Source of the DNA: Euleptes europaea
Taxonomy: Eukaryota > Chordata > Lepidosauria > Squamata > Sphaerodactylidae
DNA length: 64,000 nucleotides
Assembly (NCBI RefSeq): GCF_029931775.1
Contig: NC_079315.1
Span: 115,254,274 to 115,318,273 of the forward strand
Direction of reading: 5' to 3'
Position 1 is the first letter of the stretch; each line of letters begins with the position of its first letter. The position numbers and the translations under genes were made by a program. This document shows positions 1 to 10,454 of the stretch, in pieces. The notes under the pieces are model-generated. The model did not search any database, was not told where the DNA came from, and saw nothing but the letters and a program-made list of their open reading frames with translations.

Positions 1-162
1 ATCGGGGGGATTTCTTACCTTCCCCACAGAATGCAAAAAACATATAGGTCTGGGAGAAACAAGGTTTTCCCAGCCTAGCTACCTCCTCAACCACCAGTTC
101 ATCTCCATAAACTGTCAGCCCTTTCTGAGAGGAAATGGTTTCTCCTGCTCTCATCCATCACA
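1..162. other. Unassigned, no gene seen
   Basis: Unique-looking sequence at the left edge; would lie in ARK2N intron 1 if that gene model is right. Confidence 0.3.
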
Positions 163-486
163 GAGCCAGCGTGGTGTAATGGTTAAGAGCAGTGGTTTGG
201 AGTGGTGGAGTCTGATCTGGAGAACTGGGTTTGATTCCCCACTCCTCCACATTAGTGGTGGAGGCTAATCTGGTGAACTGGATTTGTTTCCCCACTCCTA
301 CATACAAAGCCAGCTGGGTGATCTTGGGCAAGTTACAGCTCTGTTAGAGCTCTCTCAGCCTCACCTACCTCACAGGGTGTCTGTTGTGGGGAGGGGAAGG
401 GAAGGTGATTGTAAGCCGGTTTGAGTCTCCCTTAAGTGGTAGAGGAAGTCGAGGAAGTCGGCACATAAAAACCAACTCTTCTTCTA
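163..486 (+). mobile_element. CORE-SINE (MIR-like), near full length
   Basis: tRNA-like head (GTGGTGTAATGGTTAAGAGC), B-box-like GGGTTTGATTCCCCACTCC, a CORE-like GCTGGGTGATCTTGGGCAAG, and a tail ending ACCAACTCTTCTTC. The middle contains two tandem versions of the CTGG.GAAC.GG..TTG.TTCCCCACTCC block. Same family at many later positions. Confidence 0.85.
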
Positions 487-1897
487 ATATGTAAGAATAT
501 GTGGACTAGACAGATTGCAGGCTTGTGTTTAAACAATATGATAGTTTACACGGAGGCTTTAAGAAACAAAATCTAAATCCCCAGTGAGAAGTACTGTCTC
601 CACTGACACCCGCTGCTGCTGAGGCCCCGTATGACCACCATCATACTCGATGCTGCTATTTACAGAAAACTGACATCATCAGGGCTCGCCTTTATCTGTA
701 ACCGTTTTCCATGAGCATCACCAAGCCTGCTTGCACAAGGCAATTCTTTTGTTGAAGGTGCGTAATGTTCAGAACCATCACTACATATTGCTTTGCTGTT
801 GCGCGCGCACACGTTCCACCCACTTCTGTCTCCGAAAATAAACCAACCTCCTGAGCAAAAAGGCTTCTGTGCCAAGTACAATGGAGCCCTGACCTTCTGG
901 CTGCCGCTTTAGCAACGGTATCCCTAAATACCTTTTGTAATCTGTTATTTCACCTATTAAAGGCTGTCTCTCATAACGTGAATCTGACCCTCAACAACTT
1001 CCCAGGGGCATATAAGTCCTTTAAATACATATAAAATTATATTCACAGCTAGCTGAAGAGTTGGATCAGCTGGCTACAGATTTTTTTTTTAATGATCTCT
1101 CCAGAGTAGGACCAATGCAGGTCCTACTGGGAAACCAGCACCGTTAACCAGGGCTGATAAAATTACACTTGAAGTCTCCAAGTAATAAAAATCCACTCTG
1201 GATCAGTGTCAGTACATGACTCCCTCAGATCGCTAACCATGTCGATAAACAACATGTTTGAGAGAAAGCAGCCCTGCGAGCAGGTCAGTTATATTGCTCG
1301 GAATAGCTGCTATGAGACCCCGTATATACCTTTCCACTTCCAGCGTCCCCACTCAACTGACAGCTTGAGAAATGGTAAAAGAGGCGTGGGTTTCCCGGAC
1401 TGATGATCTAACCCTTTTTGCCCCCTTTATAATAGTGTGAAACACAGTGGGCACTTGTAAGGAGACTACCCACTTGTAATGAGAACATTCAAGCACTCCC
1501 TCCAAAAAAGAGAATGGTGTGGATCAGCATTCTCAAGTGACAGCTCTTAGTATTTAAACATGAGAGAAAGCCAAGAGAATCAAACCTATGCTCATTATGC
1601 TGCTCACAGCCGTTATTTAAATAGCCAGAGTGGTGTGAGGCATCCCAGAATTAGAACCTGAAGAGAAAGACTTTTAAATAATTTAAGAGGAGGAACTGTC
1701 AGGTTTCAGAACCCTTTAAGAAGTGTCCTATGTTATGCTCATATGCTCTGACAGAACCCTGGCCAACTTTATTTACCCTTTGCCTTTATTTCCCCCCCTC
1801 CCATTTTTATTAGCTAGAGGAAGCATGCAGTTTGTACAATTTTGTGAGCAGGCATGAAAAATAATCAGAAACTTAGTAGATGATGATGCACATACAC
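487..1897. other. Unassigned non-coding DNA
   Basis: No repeat or exon recognised. ORFs here (for example 660-881 minus) have no familiar domain and no splice context. Confidence 0.3.
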
Positions 1898-2103
1898 TAG
1901 GGTTGCCAGCTCCGGGTTGGGAAATACCTGGAGATTTTGGGGGTGGGGCCTGAGGAGGGTGGGGTTTGGAGAGGGGAGGGACTTTAATGCCATAGGGTCC
2001 AATTTCCAAAGCGGCCATTTTCTCCAGGTGAATTGACCTCTGTTGGCTGGAGATCAGTTGTAATAGCAGATCGCCAGCCACTACCTGGTGGCTGGCAACC
2101 CTA
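1898..2103 (+). mobile_element. hAT-type MITE, TAGGGTTGCC termini
   Basis: TAGGGTTGCC...GGCAACCCTA, 206 bp, flanked by ACATACAC and ACGAACAC (6 of 8 match), an 8-bp target duplication. Inner body GC-rich and partly palindromic. First of about 20 copies. Confidence 0.75.
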
Positions 2104-2229
2104 ACGAACACCCAGATGTCTACCACCTCCCAACGTGGTTATCAAGAAGGATGAGACTGGTGTAATTTGATTTGCAGTTATGCTCAGCCTTCTTTATCTC
2201 AGTTTAATTCTACACCATCAGCCATCATC

Positions 2230-2390
2230 AACTTGTTTATTTACTTTATTTATATCCCACCTTTTCCCCCAAAGGGGACCCAAAGAGGCTTAACACAGTT
2301 CTCCTCTCCTCCGTTTTATTCTCACAACAACCCTGAGAGGTAGCGGTTAGGCTGAGTGTGCAACTGGCCTGAGGTCGCCGAGCAAGCTTC
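2230..2390 (-). mobile_element. Second MIR-like SINE family, 3' part
   Basis: TTTATTTATATCCCACCTTT, then CCTCACAACAACCCTGAGAGG-like text and AGGTCGCCGAGCAAGCTTC; reverse-oriented tail of a tRNA-derived SINE. Better copy at 58058-58285. Confidence 0.5.
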
Positions 2391-2464
2391 AATGGCAGAC
2401 TGATAAAACTCCTCTAATGTGATAAAACTATTAGACTACAGCTCATGTTTATCCCTCGGTCATT

Positions 2465-2575
2465 CTAGGACAAAAAGGGCAAGAGTCCAGTAGCACCTTA
2501 AAGACTAACAAAAATATTTTCTGGTAGGGTATGAGCTTTCGTGAGCCACAGCTCACTTCTTCAGATACTTCTTCT
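2465..2575 (-). mobile_element. Penelope-like repeat end with hammerhead motif
   Basis: Dispersed repeat (AGTCCAGTAGCACC...CTTCTTCAGATAC). The minus strand carries an intact hammerhead core. PLE assignment is an inference from the known hammerheads in PLE terminal repeats. Confidence 0.55.
2529..2568 (-). ncRNA. Hammerhead ribozyme motif, intact core
   Basis: Minus strand: stem I GUAU/AUAC, core CUGAAGA, stem II GUGAGC-UGUG-GCUCAC, core GAAA, two-pair stem III, cleavage triplet CUC. All conserved core nucleotides present. A tiny stem III usually acts in a dimer or weakly alone. Confidence 0.65.
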
Positions 2576-3004
2576 GTCATTTACCATCTCTCTTCTGGCA
2601 AAGATATTTCTAGGAACTCCAGTGGGACTAGTGCTGCAGGAAGGAGAAATAAAGTAGTAGCACAGGAAGGAATCTCATGGTTTGAGCAAGAAATGAAATT
2701 GCTATCTGACTGAACTACACAAGAGGAATGCTAGAGTTTTCCCTGCAATTTATTTCATAATTAGCAGACAAGCCACAGCAAACTGCTCCAAAGATCTGCA
2801 AATGATGGACCACCAGTGCTGCCATGCCAATTTTAATAGCAATACCGATCAGTTAAAACCTTACAGCAGAATACTGCCTGGTTTATCTTGAGTATTTGCA
2901 AAAATAGGTATTCATACCAGCATAGTCACAGAATATCTTCTGTGATTACTTTTTTAAAAATCTGAACATTATTAAGCCTGCAACACTCATTAACTAGGGG
3001 GAAG

Positions 3005-3310
3005 GAAAGGGCAAAAAAAAGTCCAACAGCACCGAGTCATTACTGACCCATGGGGTGACGTGATGTCATATCCCGACGTTTACTAGGCAGACTATGTTTA
3101 CGGGGTGGTTTGCCATTGCCTTCCCCAGTCGTCTACGCTTTACCCACAGCGAGCTGGGTACTCATTTTACTGACCTTGGAAGGATGGAAGGCTGAGTCAA
3201 CCTTGAGCCGGCTACCTGAAACCGACTTCCATCGGGATCGAACTCAGGTTGTGAGCAGAGCTTTTTACTGCAGTACTGCAGCTTACCACTCTGCACCATG
3301 GGGCTCCTCG
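3005..3310 (-). mobile_element. Sauria SINE (tRNA-derived, BovB-like tail)
   Basis: Reverse-oriented: the plus strand ends ACTCTGCACCATGGGGCTCC, i.e. a GAGCCCCATGG tRNA-like head, with B-box GAGTTCGATCC. Its other end (GTGACG...CCCGACGTTTACTAGGC) is the squamate Sauria-SINE body. Confidence 0.75.
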
Positions 3311-3599
3311 AAACTGTATAACTGAATGTTAAATTAGCTTTTCGTTTCTCTTTGGGATTCCAACCCTGCACTCAGGGGGTAGGAGAGAAAGGGCTGAATG
3401 CAGAGTTTTGCACTTGGACCATCCCACTTCCTTTTCCCTACTATAGCCCCATTTACCCACCAACCTGCGCTGCTTCTAAAAAAATCAGCAGACACAAAGG
3501 GCTGCTCCTGGAAAGTGAAAAATCACCAACACAAACAAATTTCCATGTACATTGGAAATACTTTCTATTCCTGTGCAGGGTTCATCAAACTCCTGGCCA

Positions 3600-4700
3600 T
3601 ATTTTAAAGATTTGTTTCCTCTAGCAACTTAAGTGCTTGAGAACTTCAGCTTACAGAGCTGGACAACAAATAGCCAATGAGTGGTTACATCAGAGATGCT
3701 TCCACATAGGTTCCCAAAAAGGGCAGGCTGATGAAAACTAGTTTTTTTTTTTTTTTTTACCATTCTAGTTTTAATTCATTCCCTCCAAAGACTAGCTTTT
3801 CATCATCAGGGATTAATAAGACAAAGATCTCCATTTATGTTGCATCAGAAAAAGCAGGCTCTAGTTCATAAAAGTCTATGATGAAATAGAAAATTTTGTT
3901 AAGTCTTTTAAGGTGCCACTATCAAAGCAGGAATAGTTAACATACATTTAAGCTGGTTTATGAAGTTCTTTGGTATCAACTACGCAGTTATATCCAAAAA
4001 CTTAGTTAATATACTGATTGGTTTAGAGAAGGAGGCTGGTGCACTTGCATGGAAGTTCACCAGATATTATGGAGATATAAACTTGAAAATACTTCTCACT
4101 GATACCCACCCCCCTCATGACTGTATTCCTCAAAACCGAATTTGTACTGGTTGCCAGGGTATTTAGATAAGTCCTTTGCTTTGAATGACTTACTGAAGCT
4201 CTGATATAAGCTCATCAATAGCTTTGTACATTTTGCTCTAAACATCCCCCCCCCAAAAAAAGGACGTCCGCCATGATAAATGTGCCTGATTAAGTGACCT
4301 ACTGCAATCACTATTCTCACTCAATATCCCAAGGGGCCTGTAAAGATAGCTGCTAAACCTACAAATTAAACTTTGTTGAAGCAAGTGTCAAGTCACAGAA
4401 ACTCAAAGCAGCTATATTTATCATTCAACTGTCATTAAACCAGCTGAAAGGAATTCTTAACTTGAAAGCCGGGCAGTTGTATTTCGGTTACACCTCTGGC
4501 TTGTTTCCATCTTCACTAACACTGGGCAGATAAAATATTAAGAAGCAGGGTAGGGTGAGGGGAGAGAATTATGTGAGCATCTAAAACATTTGTTGACATA
4601 TGGGAGGGGGGAACAAGCGGGACTGCAAGACAGTTTGCATCTTCATGCCACTGAGGAAAATGGTTACTAACTTCCAATCTGCAGAAACTTTCAACTGTAG
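3600..4700. other. Unassigned non-coding DNA
   Basis: A T-run near 3742-3760; otherwise no repeat or exon recognised. Confidence 0.3.
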
Positions 4701-4702
4701 CA

Positions 4703-4932
4703 TAGAATCATAGAGTTGGAAGGGACCACCAGGGTCATTTAGTCCAGCCCCCTGCGCAATGCAGGAAATTCACAACTACCTCCCCCACACACACCCAGTG
4801 ACCCCTACTCCACGCCCAGAGGATGGCCAAGATGCCCTCCCTCTCATCATCTGCCTAAGGTCACAGAATCAGCATTGCTGGCAGATGGCCACCTAGCCTC
4901 TTGCTTAAAAACTTCCAGGGAAGGAGAGTGGA
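4703..4932 (-). mobile_element. CR1 LINE 3' fragment
   Basis: AGAATCATAGAGTTGGAAGG, the reverse of the CR1 3' tail (ATTCTATGATTCT end), with GTCCAGCCCCCTGCGCAATG and the usual body. One of many such fragments. Confidence 0.85.
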
Positions 4933-5472
4933 TATAACAAGTATGTACGCGCACTTGAACTTGCCCCGGGGATAAGGCTTTGGGCACAGGAAGAAATAGT
5001 CTATACCGAAGATATGCTCTGCATCAGCCTATGATGAAATGCAACCCTGTACTTATTCAGATAACTGAGCTGCCACATCTTCAGAGTCCTGCTCGTGGCA
5101 GCTCTCAACGTGGAACAGAACAAAATAAAACAGCGTAAAAATCATCAGTAAGCCATACAAACAAGGCAAAGCACCAAACAGCTCTCAAGCCAGCAGCAGA
5201 CTATAAGAATGCCTAAAAAAAGATTGAGCCCATTAGTGCAAAAGTTGAGTAAAAAGAAACATTTTGGTATGGCATCTAGAACAGAGCAAGGCTGGCATCA
5301 AGTGTGCCTGGAAGAGAAAGGTGTCCTGCAGGCAAGGCACCACCACTGAAAAAGCCCAGTCTCTGATCACCACCTGCCTCAACTCTGCAAGCAAGTCTAC
5401 AGAGAGCAAAAGTTTAAGAAAGGGATCTTAACTGGTGGGCTGGACAGTACAGGAGGAGGTGACCCTTTAGGT

Positions 5473-6409
5473 CAGGCGTTGGGAACGTCAGGCCTGGGGC
5501 GCGTTTAAGGCCTGCGAAATCATTTGGTCTGGCCCTTCATGGGTCCTGGCAGATCTCTAGCTCAGAAGGATCTAAGATTGGTGATCCAACCCCTCCAGCG
5601 GACAGGAATAGCCTTCTATTCAAGGCAGATGTGAGTTTGCTATGCCGAGAAAAGGAACCTTTTTACCCCCTTGCAGAAGAGTCTTTAGCTATGGAGCTGC
5701 TAGGACCGCCCAAGAAACTGTGTTAACCCTTTCCCACCTGGGCCGTAGAAAAATGTATTCCCTCTGTACTACAAGAGGGCTGGGGGCGGAAGTGGCGACA
5801 ATGGAGGTGTTGAAGGAGGCAGGGCCAGAATACGGGGGGAGGGGAGGTCTTAGCCAGTGTGTCCTCATTTCATCCCTGCAGGCGGAGGTAGCAGGAGCTG
5901 GCTGTAGAATCCGGCCCCGACCATGCGGAGCAGGAGCAACTCTGGCATGCGGCTGGATGGCTATGCCCGGGTGGTGCAACAGACTGTCCTGTGCCACCAG
6001 GTGGGCAAGTGCACCACTGGTTGGATGCCTGCCTGCTTGCCCGCACATGTGGGGGGGTCATCTAGGGCATCTGCCTGCTTGGGGCTAATTTTTAAGTTTG
6101 ATAATTTAAGTTTGATAATTTTGTAAGGCCCGCGAATGATGAATTCACATGAAGCTGCCTTATACTGAATCAGAGCCTTGGTCCATCAAAGTCAGTATTG
6201 TCTACTCAGACCAGCAGCAGCTCTCCAGGGTCTCAGGCAGAGGTCTTTCACATCACCAACTTGCCTGGTCTCTTTAAGTGGAGATGCCGGGGATTGAACC
6301 TGGGACCTTCTGCATGCCAAGCAGATGCTCTACCACTGAGCCACAGCCCCTCCCCATATGTTATAAATATCCAAATGGCCCTTGGCAGAAAAAAGGTTCC
6401 CCACCCCTG
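5473..6409 (+). mobile_element. hAT-type element with SINE inserted
   Basis: Starts CAGGCGTTGGGAAC and ends GTTCCCCACCCCTG. Flanks CTTTAGGT (5465-5472) and ATTTAGGT (6410-6417) match 7 of 8, a hAT-size target duplication. No transposase recognised. A tRNA-Ala SINE sits inside. Confidence 0.7.
6143..6356 (-). mobile_element. tRNA-Ala-derived SINE, full length, nested
   Basis: Plus strand reads CATGAAGCTGCCTTATACTG ... GCTCTACCACTGAGCCACAG. The reverse has a tRNA-Ala-like head (GTGGCTCAGTGGTAGAGC, TTGGCATGC anticodon arm, GGTTCAATCCCCGGCATCTC). Inserted into the hAT element. Confidence 0.85.
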
Positions 6410-6935
6410 ATTTAGGTACTCCAGTCCCAACCCATTTTGAGCCTTGAAAGGTAAGAACCAGTGCCAACAACTGAGCCTGGAAACAGAGGGACATCCAGTC
6501 CAGATCTCTCAGCACAGGGGTGACACCATCCCTGAATCCTCTCTCCCCATAACAATAGTCTGATTGCCATATTTTGGAACAAATGAAGTGCATGAAGAGT
6601 TTTCAGGACGCAGCCTCACATGAACTGCATTACAGTAATCTAGCCTGGGTGCAGTCAGAGCTTGGGTCACTGCAGCCAAACCATGTTTTTCGAGGGACAA
6701 CCACAGCTGGCACATCAGCCGAAGCTAGACGCCACAGAGGATACTTGAACTTCCAACCACAGGCTAGGCCAAGATCCAACAACAGTCCCAAGATACAAAC
6801 CTGCCCTTTCAGGAGGAGCGCAACATCCCTTCGGTACAGGCTGACTCCTTAGCCTTCAAGCAGCTTTTCCACTGGCCATCAGCACCTCAGTCTTGTTTGG
6901 AGAGAGCTCCAGTTTACTGGCCCTCATAAATCCCA
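6410..6935 (-). mobile_element. LINE reverse-transcriptase fragment (CR1/L2-like)
   Basis: Minus strand encodes pieces like VTQALTAPRLDYCNAV, the LINE motif (V..AL..SRLDYCNAL), plus ANKLELSPNKTEVL upstream. Several frames, so degenerate. Confidence 0.65.
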
Positions 6936-7047
6936 TTATCTGTAGACCCAACGTAAATCCCAATGCTGTAGCACATTGCTCAACTAATTCTAGCTCTCCT
7001 CTACCGAGGTACAATCTCTGCTTCTCTTTTCATCCTGGACTGAGAAT

Positions 7048-7550
7048 CATAAGAACATAAGAAAAGCCCTGCTGGATCAGACCAAGGCCCATCAAGTCCA
7101 GCAGTTTGTTCACACAGTGGCCAACCAGGTGCCTCTAGGAAGCCCACAAACAAGAAAACTGCAGCAGCATTATCCTGCCTATGTTCCACAGCACCTAACA
7201 TAATAGGCCTGCTCCTCTGATCCTGGAGAGAATAGGGATGCATCATGACTAGCACCCATTTGGACTAATAGCCCTGGATAGCCCTCTCCTCCATGAACAT
7301 GTTCACTCCCCTCTTAAAGCCTTCCAAGTTGGCAGCCATCCCCATATCCTGGGGCAGGGAGTTCCACAATTTAACTATGTGCTGTGTGAAGAAATACTTC
7401 CTTTTATCAATTTTGAATCTCACCCTCCAGCTTCAGCAAATGACCCCACGTTCTAGTATTGTGAGAGAGGGAGAAAAGCTTCTCCCTGTCCAATCTCTCC
7501 ATACCATGCGTAATTTTACAGACCTCTATCATGTAACGTTCAAGGATATA
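7048..7550 (-). mobile_element. CR1-type LINE (second subfamily) 3' part
   Basis: AAGAACATAAGAAAAGCCC start, GTCCAGCAGTTTGTTCACAC and AGGGAGTTCCACAATTTAAC blocks, repeated throughout the window. The minus strand resembles the CR1 ORF2 C-terminus (VKLWNSLPQ..). Confidence 0.8.
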
Positions 7551-7594
7551 ATGTTAAAACACTGTGCTTAGCATCAAACTGCATATAGCAGGGG

Positions 7595-7745
7595 AGACAA
7601 GTTGGAAGGGGCCATACAGGCCATCTAGTCCAACCCCCCTGCTCAATGCAGGGTAGGTCTAAAGCATCCCTGACATACATTCGTTTGGCCACTGCTTGAA
7701 ACCTGCCAATGAGGTTCCTAGGGAGGTCCCTAGGGAGTGGATGCC
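7595..7745 (-). mobile_element. CR1-type LINE (third subfamily) fragment
   Basis: GTTGGAAGGGGCCATACAGG and CCTGCTCAATGCAGG distinguish this subfamily; fuller copy at 24530-24972. Confidence 0.75.
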
Positions 7746-7749
7746 ACTG

Positions 7750-8380
7750 GAGAACTACTAGAAAGCCATTCCCTCCCTGTGATGCTAATCAAGGGGAATA
7801 AGCACCCATTCTTAAACCATTAAAATAAATTGCCACAGAAACAATGGAAGGGAATGAAGAGACCAAAAGGCCTCTTCATGACATTTCACAGTATTAGGAA
7901 AGACGAAACAGAGTCACAGCTAAGGCCTTCACCTCACACAAAACAAAGTCGTTCCTACAAAACGTGTCTAACATACAGGACCGGTAGTGAAGGTGGAGGT
8001 CGTCTAGTCCAAACCCGGCTCAGGGCAGGAATATGCAACTACAGCATCACCGACACACAGCCTCTGCGTAAAGGCCTCCACTGAAGGAGAGACCTCCCAG
8101 CACCATTAAACCTATCCAAAATCTGCCTGGCCTTTCACAGAAGGAGGCATACCTGAGGCTCTCCAGATGAGGGAAACCCGTCCTTTCCTTTTAACAGCTA
8201 GCCAGCCTGTCAAGGGACCCAAAAACTTGTCTTCAATTTTGTATTGTGATAACCCTAAAAGTTATTTTTAAGGCATTACCTGGGCTGGGGTAGGCCTAAA
8301 AAGGGTACACAGACTTTCGAGGATGGGGGGGGGAAGGGGAGCTCAGCCCTCGTTTTCAGCAGCCAACACGCCCGAAGTCC
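7750..8380. other. Unassigned non-coding DNA
   Basis: A degenerate CR1-like stretch may lie near 7980-8110 (GTCTAGTCCAAACCCGGCTC); nothing else recognised. Confidence 0.3.
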
Positions 8381-8385
8381 ATCCA

Positions 8386-8645
8386 CAGAATCCTAGAGCT
8401 GGAAAGGATCCCCCAGGGTCATCTAGTCTAACCCCCTGCACAGTGCAGGAAATTCACAACTCCCTCCTCCCTTCACATCTCCAGTGACCCCCTACTCCAT
8501 GTCCAGAAGATGGCCAAGGTGCCATCCCTCTCATGATCTGCTTAAAGCCATAGAATCAGCATTGCTGACAGATGGCCATCTAGCCTCTGCTTAAAAACCT
8601 TCAGGGAAGGAGAGCTCACCACCTCCCGAGGAAGCCACGCCTAAA
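8386..8645 (-). mobile_element. CR1 LINE 3' fragment
   Basis: Starts AGAATCCTAGAGCTGG; includes CATAGAATCAGCATTGCTGA and CACCTCCCGAGGAAGCC. Confidence 0.85.
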
Positions 8646-8730
8646 CGACCTCAGACAGAGGATTTTCATATCAGTTACTACTTCATCCTTTCAGCTGGAG
8701 TGTCTGGGGACAGAGCCGTGTAAAGGCCTG

Positions 8731-8860
8731 AACACAGAATCATAGGGATCATCTAGTCCAACCCCCTGCACAATGCAGGAAACTCACAACTACCTCCCCC
8801 ACCCCATACCTCCAGTGACCTACTCCACGCCCAGAAGATGGCAACAAAAAACCCCTCCCT
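8731..8860 (-). mobile_element. CR1 LINE 3' fragment
   Basis: AGAATCATAGGGATCATCTA and AATGCAGGAAACTCACAAC; short reverse-oriented tail. Confidence 0.8.
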
Positions 8861-8940
8861 GTGAGCAGAGAAATGACAATATAGGAAGGGATGTGTGTTT
8901 TCTTCCCCACTAGCCCCATTTCCCTCCTGTCAAGACAACT

Positions 8941-9585
8941 GATGAGAGGGAGGGCATCTTGGGCATCCTCTGGGCATGGAGTAGGGGGTCACTGGGGGTG
9001 TGGGGGGGAGCATTGTGAATTTCCTGCATTGTGCAGGGGGTTGGACTAGATGACCCTGGTGGTCCCTTCCAACTCTATGATTCTATGATCCTATAAAACC
9101 TGCTGATTCTGTGACCTTAGGCAGATGATGAGATGGAGGGCATCTCGGCCATCTTCTGGGCATGGAGTAGGGGGGTCACTGGGTGTGTGTTGGGGGGGGA
9201 GGTAGTTGTGAATTTCCTGCAATGTGCAGGGGGTTGGACTAGATGACCCTGGTGGTCCCTTCCAACTCTATGATTCTACGATCATGAGAGGAAGGGAATC
9301 TTGGCCATCTTCTGGGCTTGGAGTAGGGGTCATTGGGGGCATGGGGGAGGAGGTTGTTGTGAATTTCCTGCATTGTGCAGGGGGTAGGACTAGATGACCC
9401 TGGTGGTCCCTTCCAACTCTATGATTCTACGATCATGAGAGGAAGGGAATCTTGGCCATCTTCTGGGCTTGGAGTAGGGGTCATTGGGGGCATGGGGGAG
9501 GAGGTTGTTGTGAATTTCCTGCATTGTGCAGGGGGTAGGACTAGATGACCCTGGTGGTCCCTTCCAACTCTATGATTCTATGAAC
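8941..9585 (+). repeat. Tandem array of CR1 3' tails (four units)
   Basis: Four head-to-tail copies of the CR1 tail (GATGAGAGGGAGGGCATCTT to TATGATTCTATGATC). The last two, 9280-9430 and 9431-9581, look identical with a 151-bp period. Lies directly before the CpG island. Confidence 0.85.
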
Positions 9586-9599
9586 GTCCCAGAAAAAGG

Positions 9600-10210
9600 A
9601 GGCCGGGGGGGGGGTTAGGTGAGCAGGCCAGGCAGGGGGGTCACGAGGGGAGGGTCGCGGTCCCCCCCTCCCCGGGAAAGGAGGGGTTGGGCGGACCCTC
9701 TCGCCTGAGGAGAAGAATAGGGAAGCGGCAAGCCGAGGCCCGCCGACCGAGGGTCACTCACCAGCGCCGCCGCCCCTCCCGGCCTCCGGCCCAGCGCAGC
9801 GGGCCGCTTCGGGCATGAGGGGCCCGGTTCCCTCCCGTCCCGGCCCTTCGTCGCTCGGGGTCGCCGCTTCCGCCCCGGCCCGGCAGGAGAGGAAGAAATG
9901 TCACCACAGGCGAGGGGAGGCCGTTGGGCTCGCCTCGGCTCGAGCTCCCTCCAGCGTCACTTCCGGTCGCGGCGCCGCGGGCGGCGGAAGGAAGGAAGGC
10001 AGGCGCGGGGAGAGAGAGAGAGAGAGAGAGAGCGGGTGACGTCGCGCGGGGGGGGGGCCGCGCCGCAGCGCCACCTGGCGGCTCCACCCCGCCCAACGCG
10101 CCTCTGCGAGAAGGGGGAAGGAGAAATTGGCGGCGGGGGAAAGGGAGGTGACGCGCGGCGGCCAAGGCCACGCCCCCTCCTTACCGGGGGGGGGGGCGTC
10201 TTTTTGTAAC
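9600..10210 (-). promoter_or_regulatory. CpG island, probable ARK2N (C18orf25) promoter
   Basis: About 600 bp of very GC- and CpG-rich DNA with poly-G runs, a GA microsatellite (about 10012-10032), an ETS core near 9959-9967 (CACTTCCGG; CCGGAAGTG on the minus strand) and a TGACGTCG near 10037. In human the gene next to HAUS1 on the same strand is C18orf25/ARK2N, so a minus-strand promoter fits synteny. Its coding exons are not in the window. A lncRNA or plus-strand gene cannot be excluded. Confidence 0.55.
9762..9960 (-). other. ARK2N: Probable 5' non-coding exon 1 of ARK2N with splice donor
   Basis: On the minus strand the CpG island contains GGCGCTG followed by the perfect donor GTGAGT (9756-9761), so an exon running from around the ETS site to 9762 is plausible. 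No recognisable protein is seen; the human gene begins its coding in a later exon. Start side uncertain. Function (Arkadia N-terminus-like protein) is from synteny only. Confidence 0.4.
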
Positions 10211-10321
10211 GGTTTTTAACCGTCTCAGAGATGGAGGCGCCGACCCGGAAGGCCCAGTTTTAACAGGATCTTGTCAGAGCTCGTGATGCATTCCTAGTCT
10301 CTCCAGGATCCGAGGAGCACG

Positions 10322-10362
10322 CCTATTATATTATATTATATTATAATATTATATATATTTTT
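10322..10362. repeat. AT-rich (TATTA)n simple repeat
   Basis: Runs of TATTATATTA ending in a T-run. Confidence 0.9.
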
Positions 10363-10454
10363 TGTAAGTGCAGCAATCAAAGTCTTTCGTTTTAAAGAGG
10401 GCCCATGTATTTCGCACTTGGCCTCCCCTGCAGAGTTGTGATGACCTTCACACA

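Noticed and set aside
660-881. 73-codon minus-strand ORF as a coding exon of ARK2N
   Set aside because: No similarity to the remembered ARK2N/C18orf25 protein and no flanking splice sites in phase.
5642-6088. 148-codon ORF inside the 5.5-6.4 kb hAT element
   Set aside because: Trp/Gly/Cys-rich, no transposase motif, open on both strands.
9758-10209. Long overlapping ORFs on both strands in the CpG island at 10 kb
   Set aside because: Arg/Gly/Pro/Ser-rich translations in several frames at once, a GC-composition effect; no known domain.
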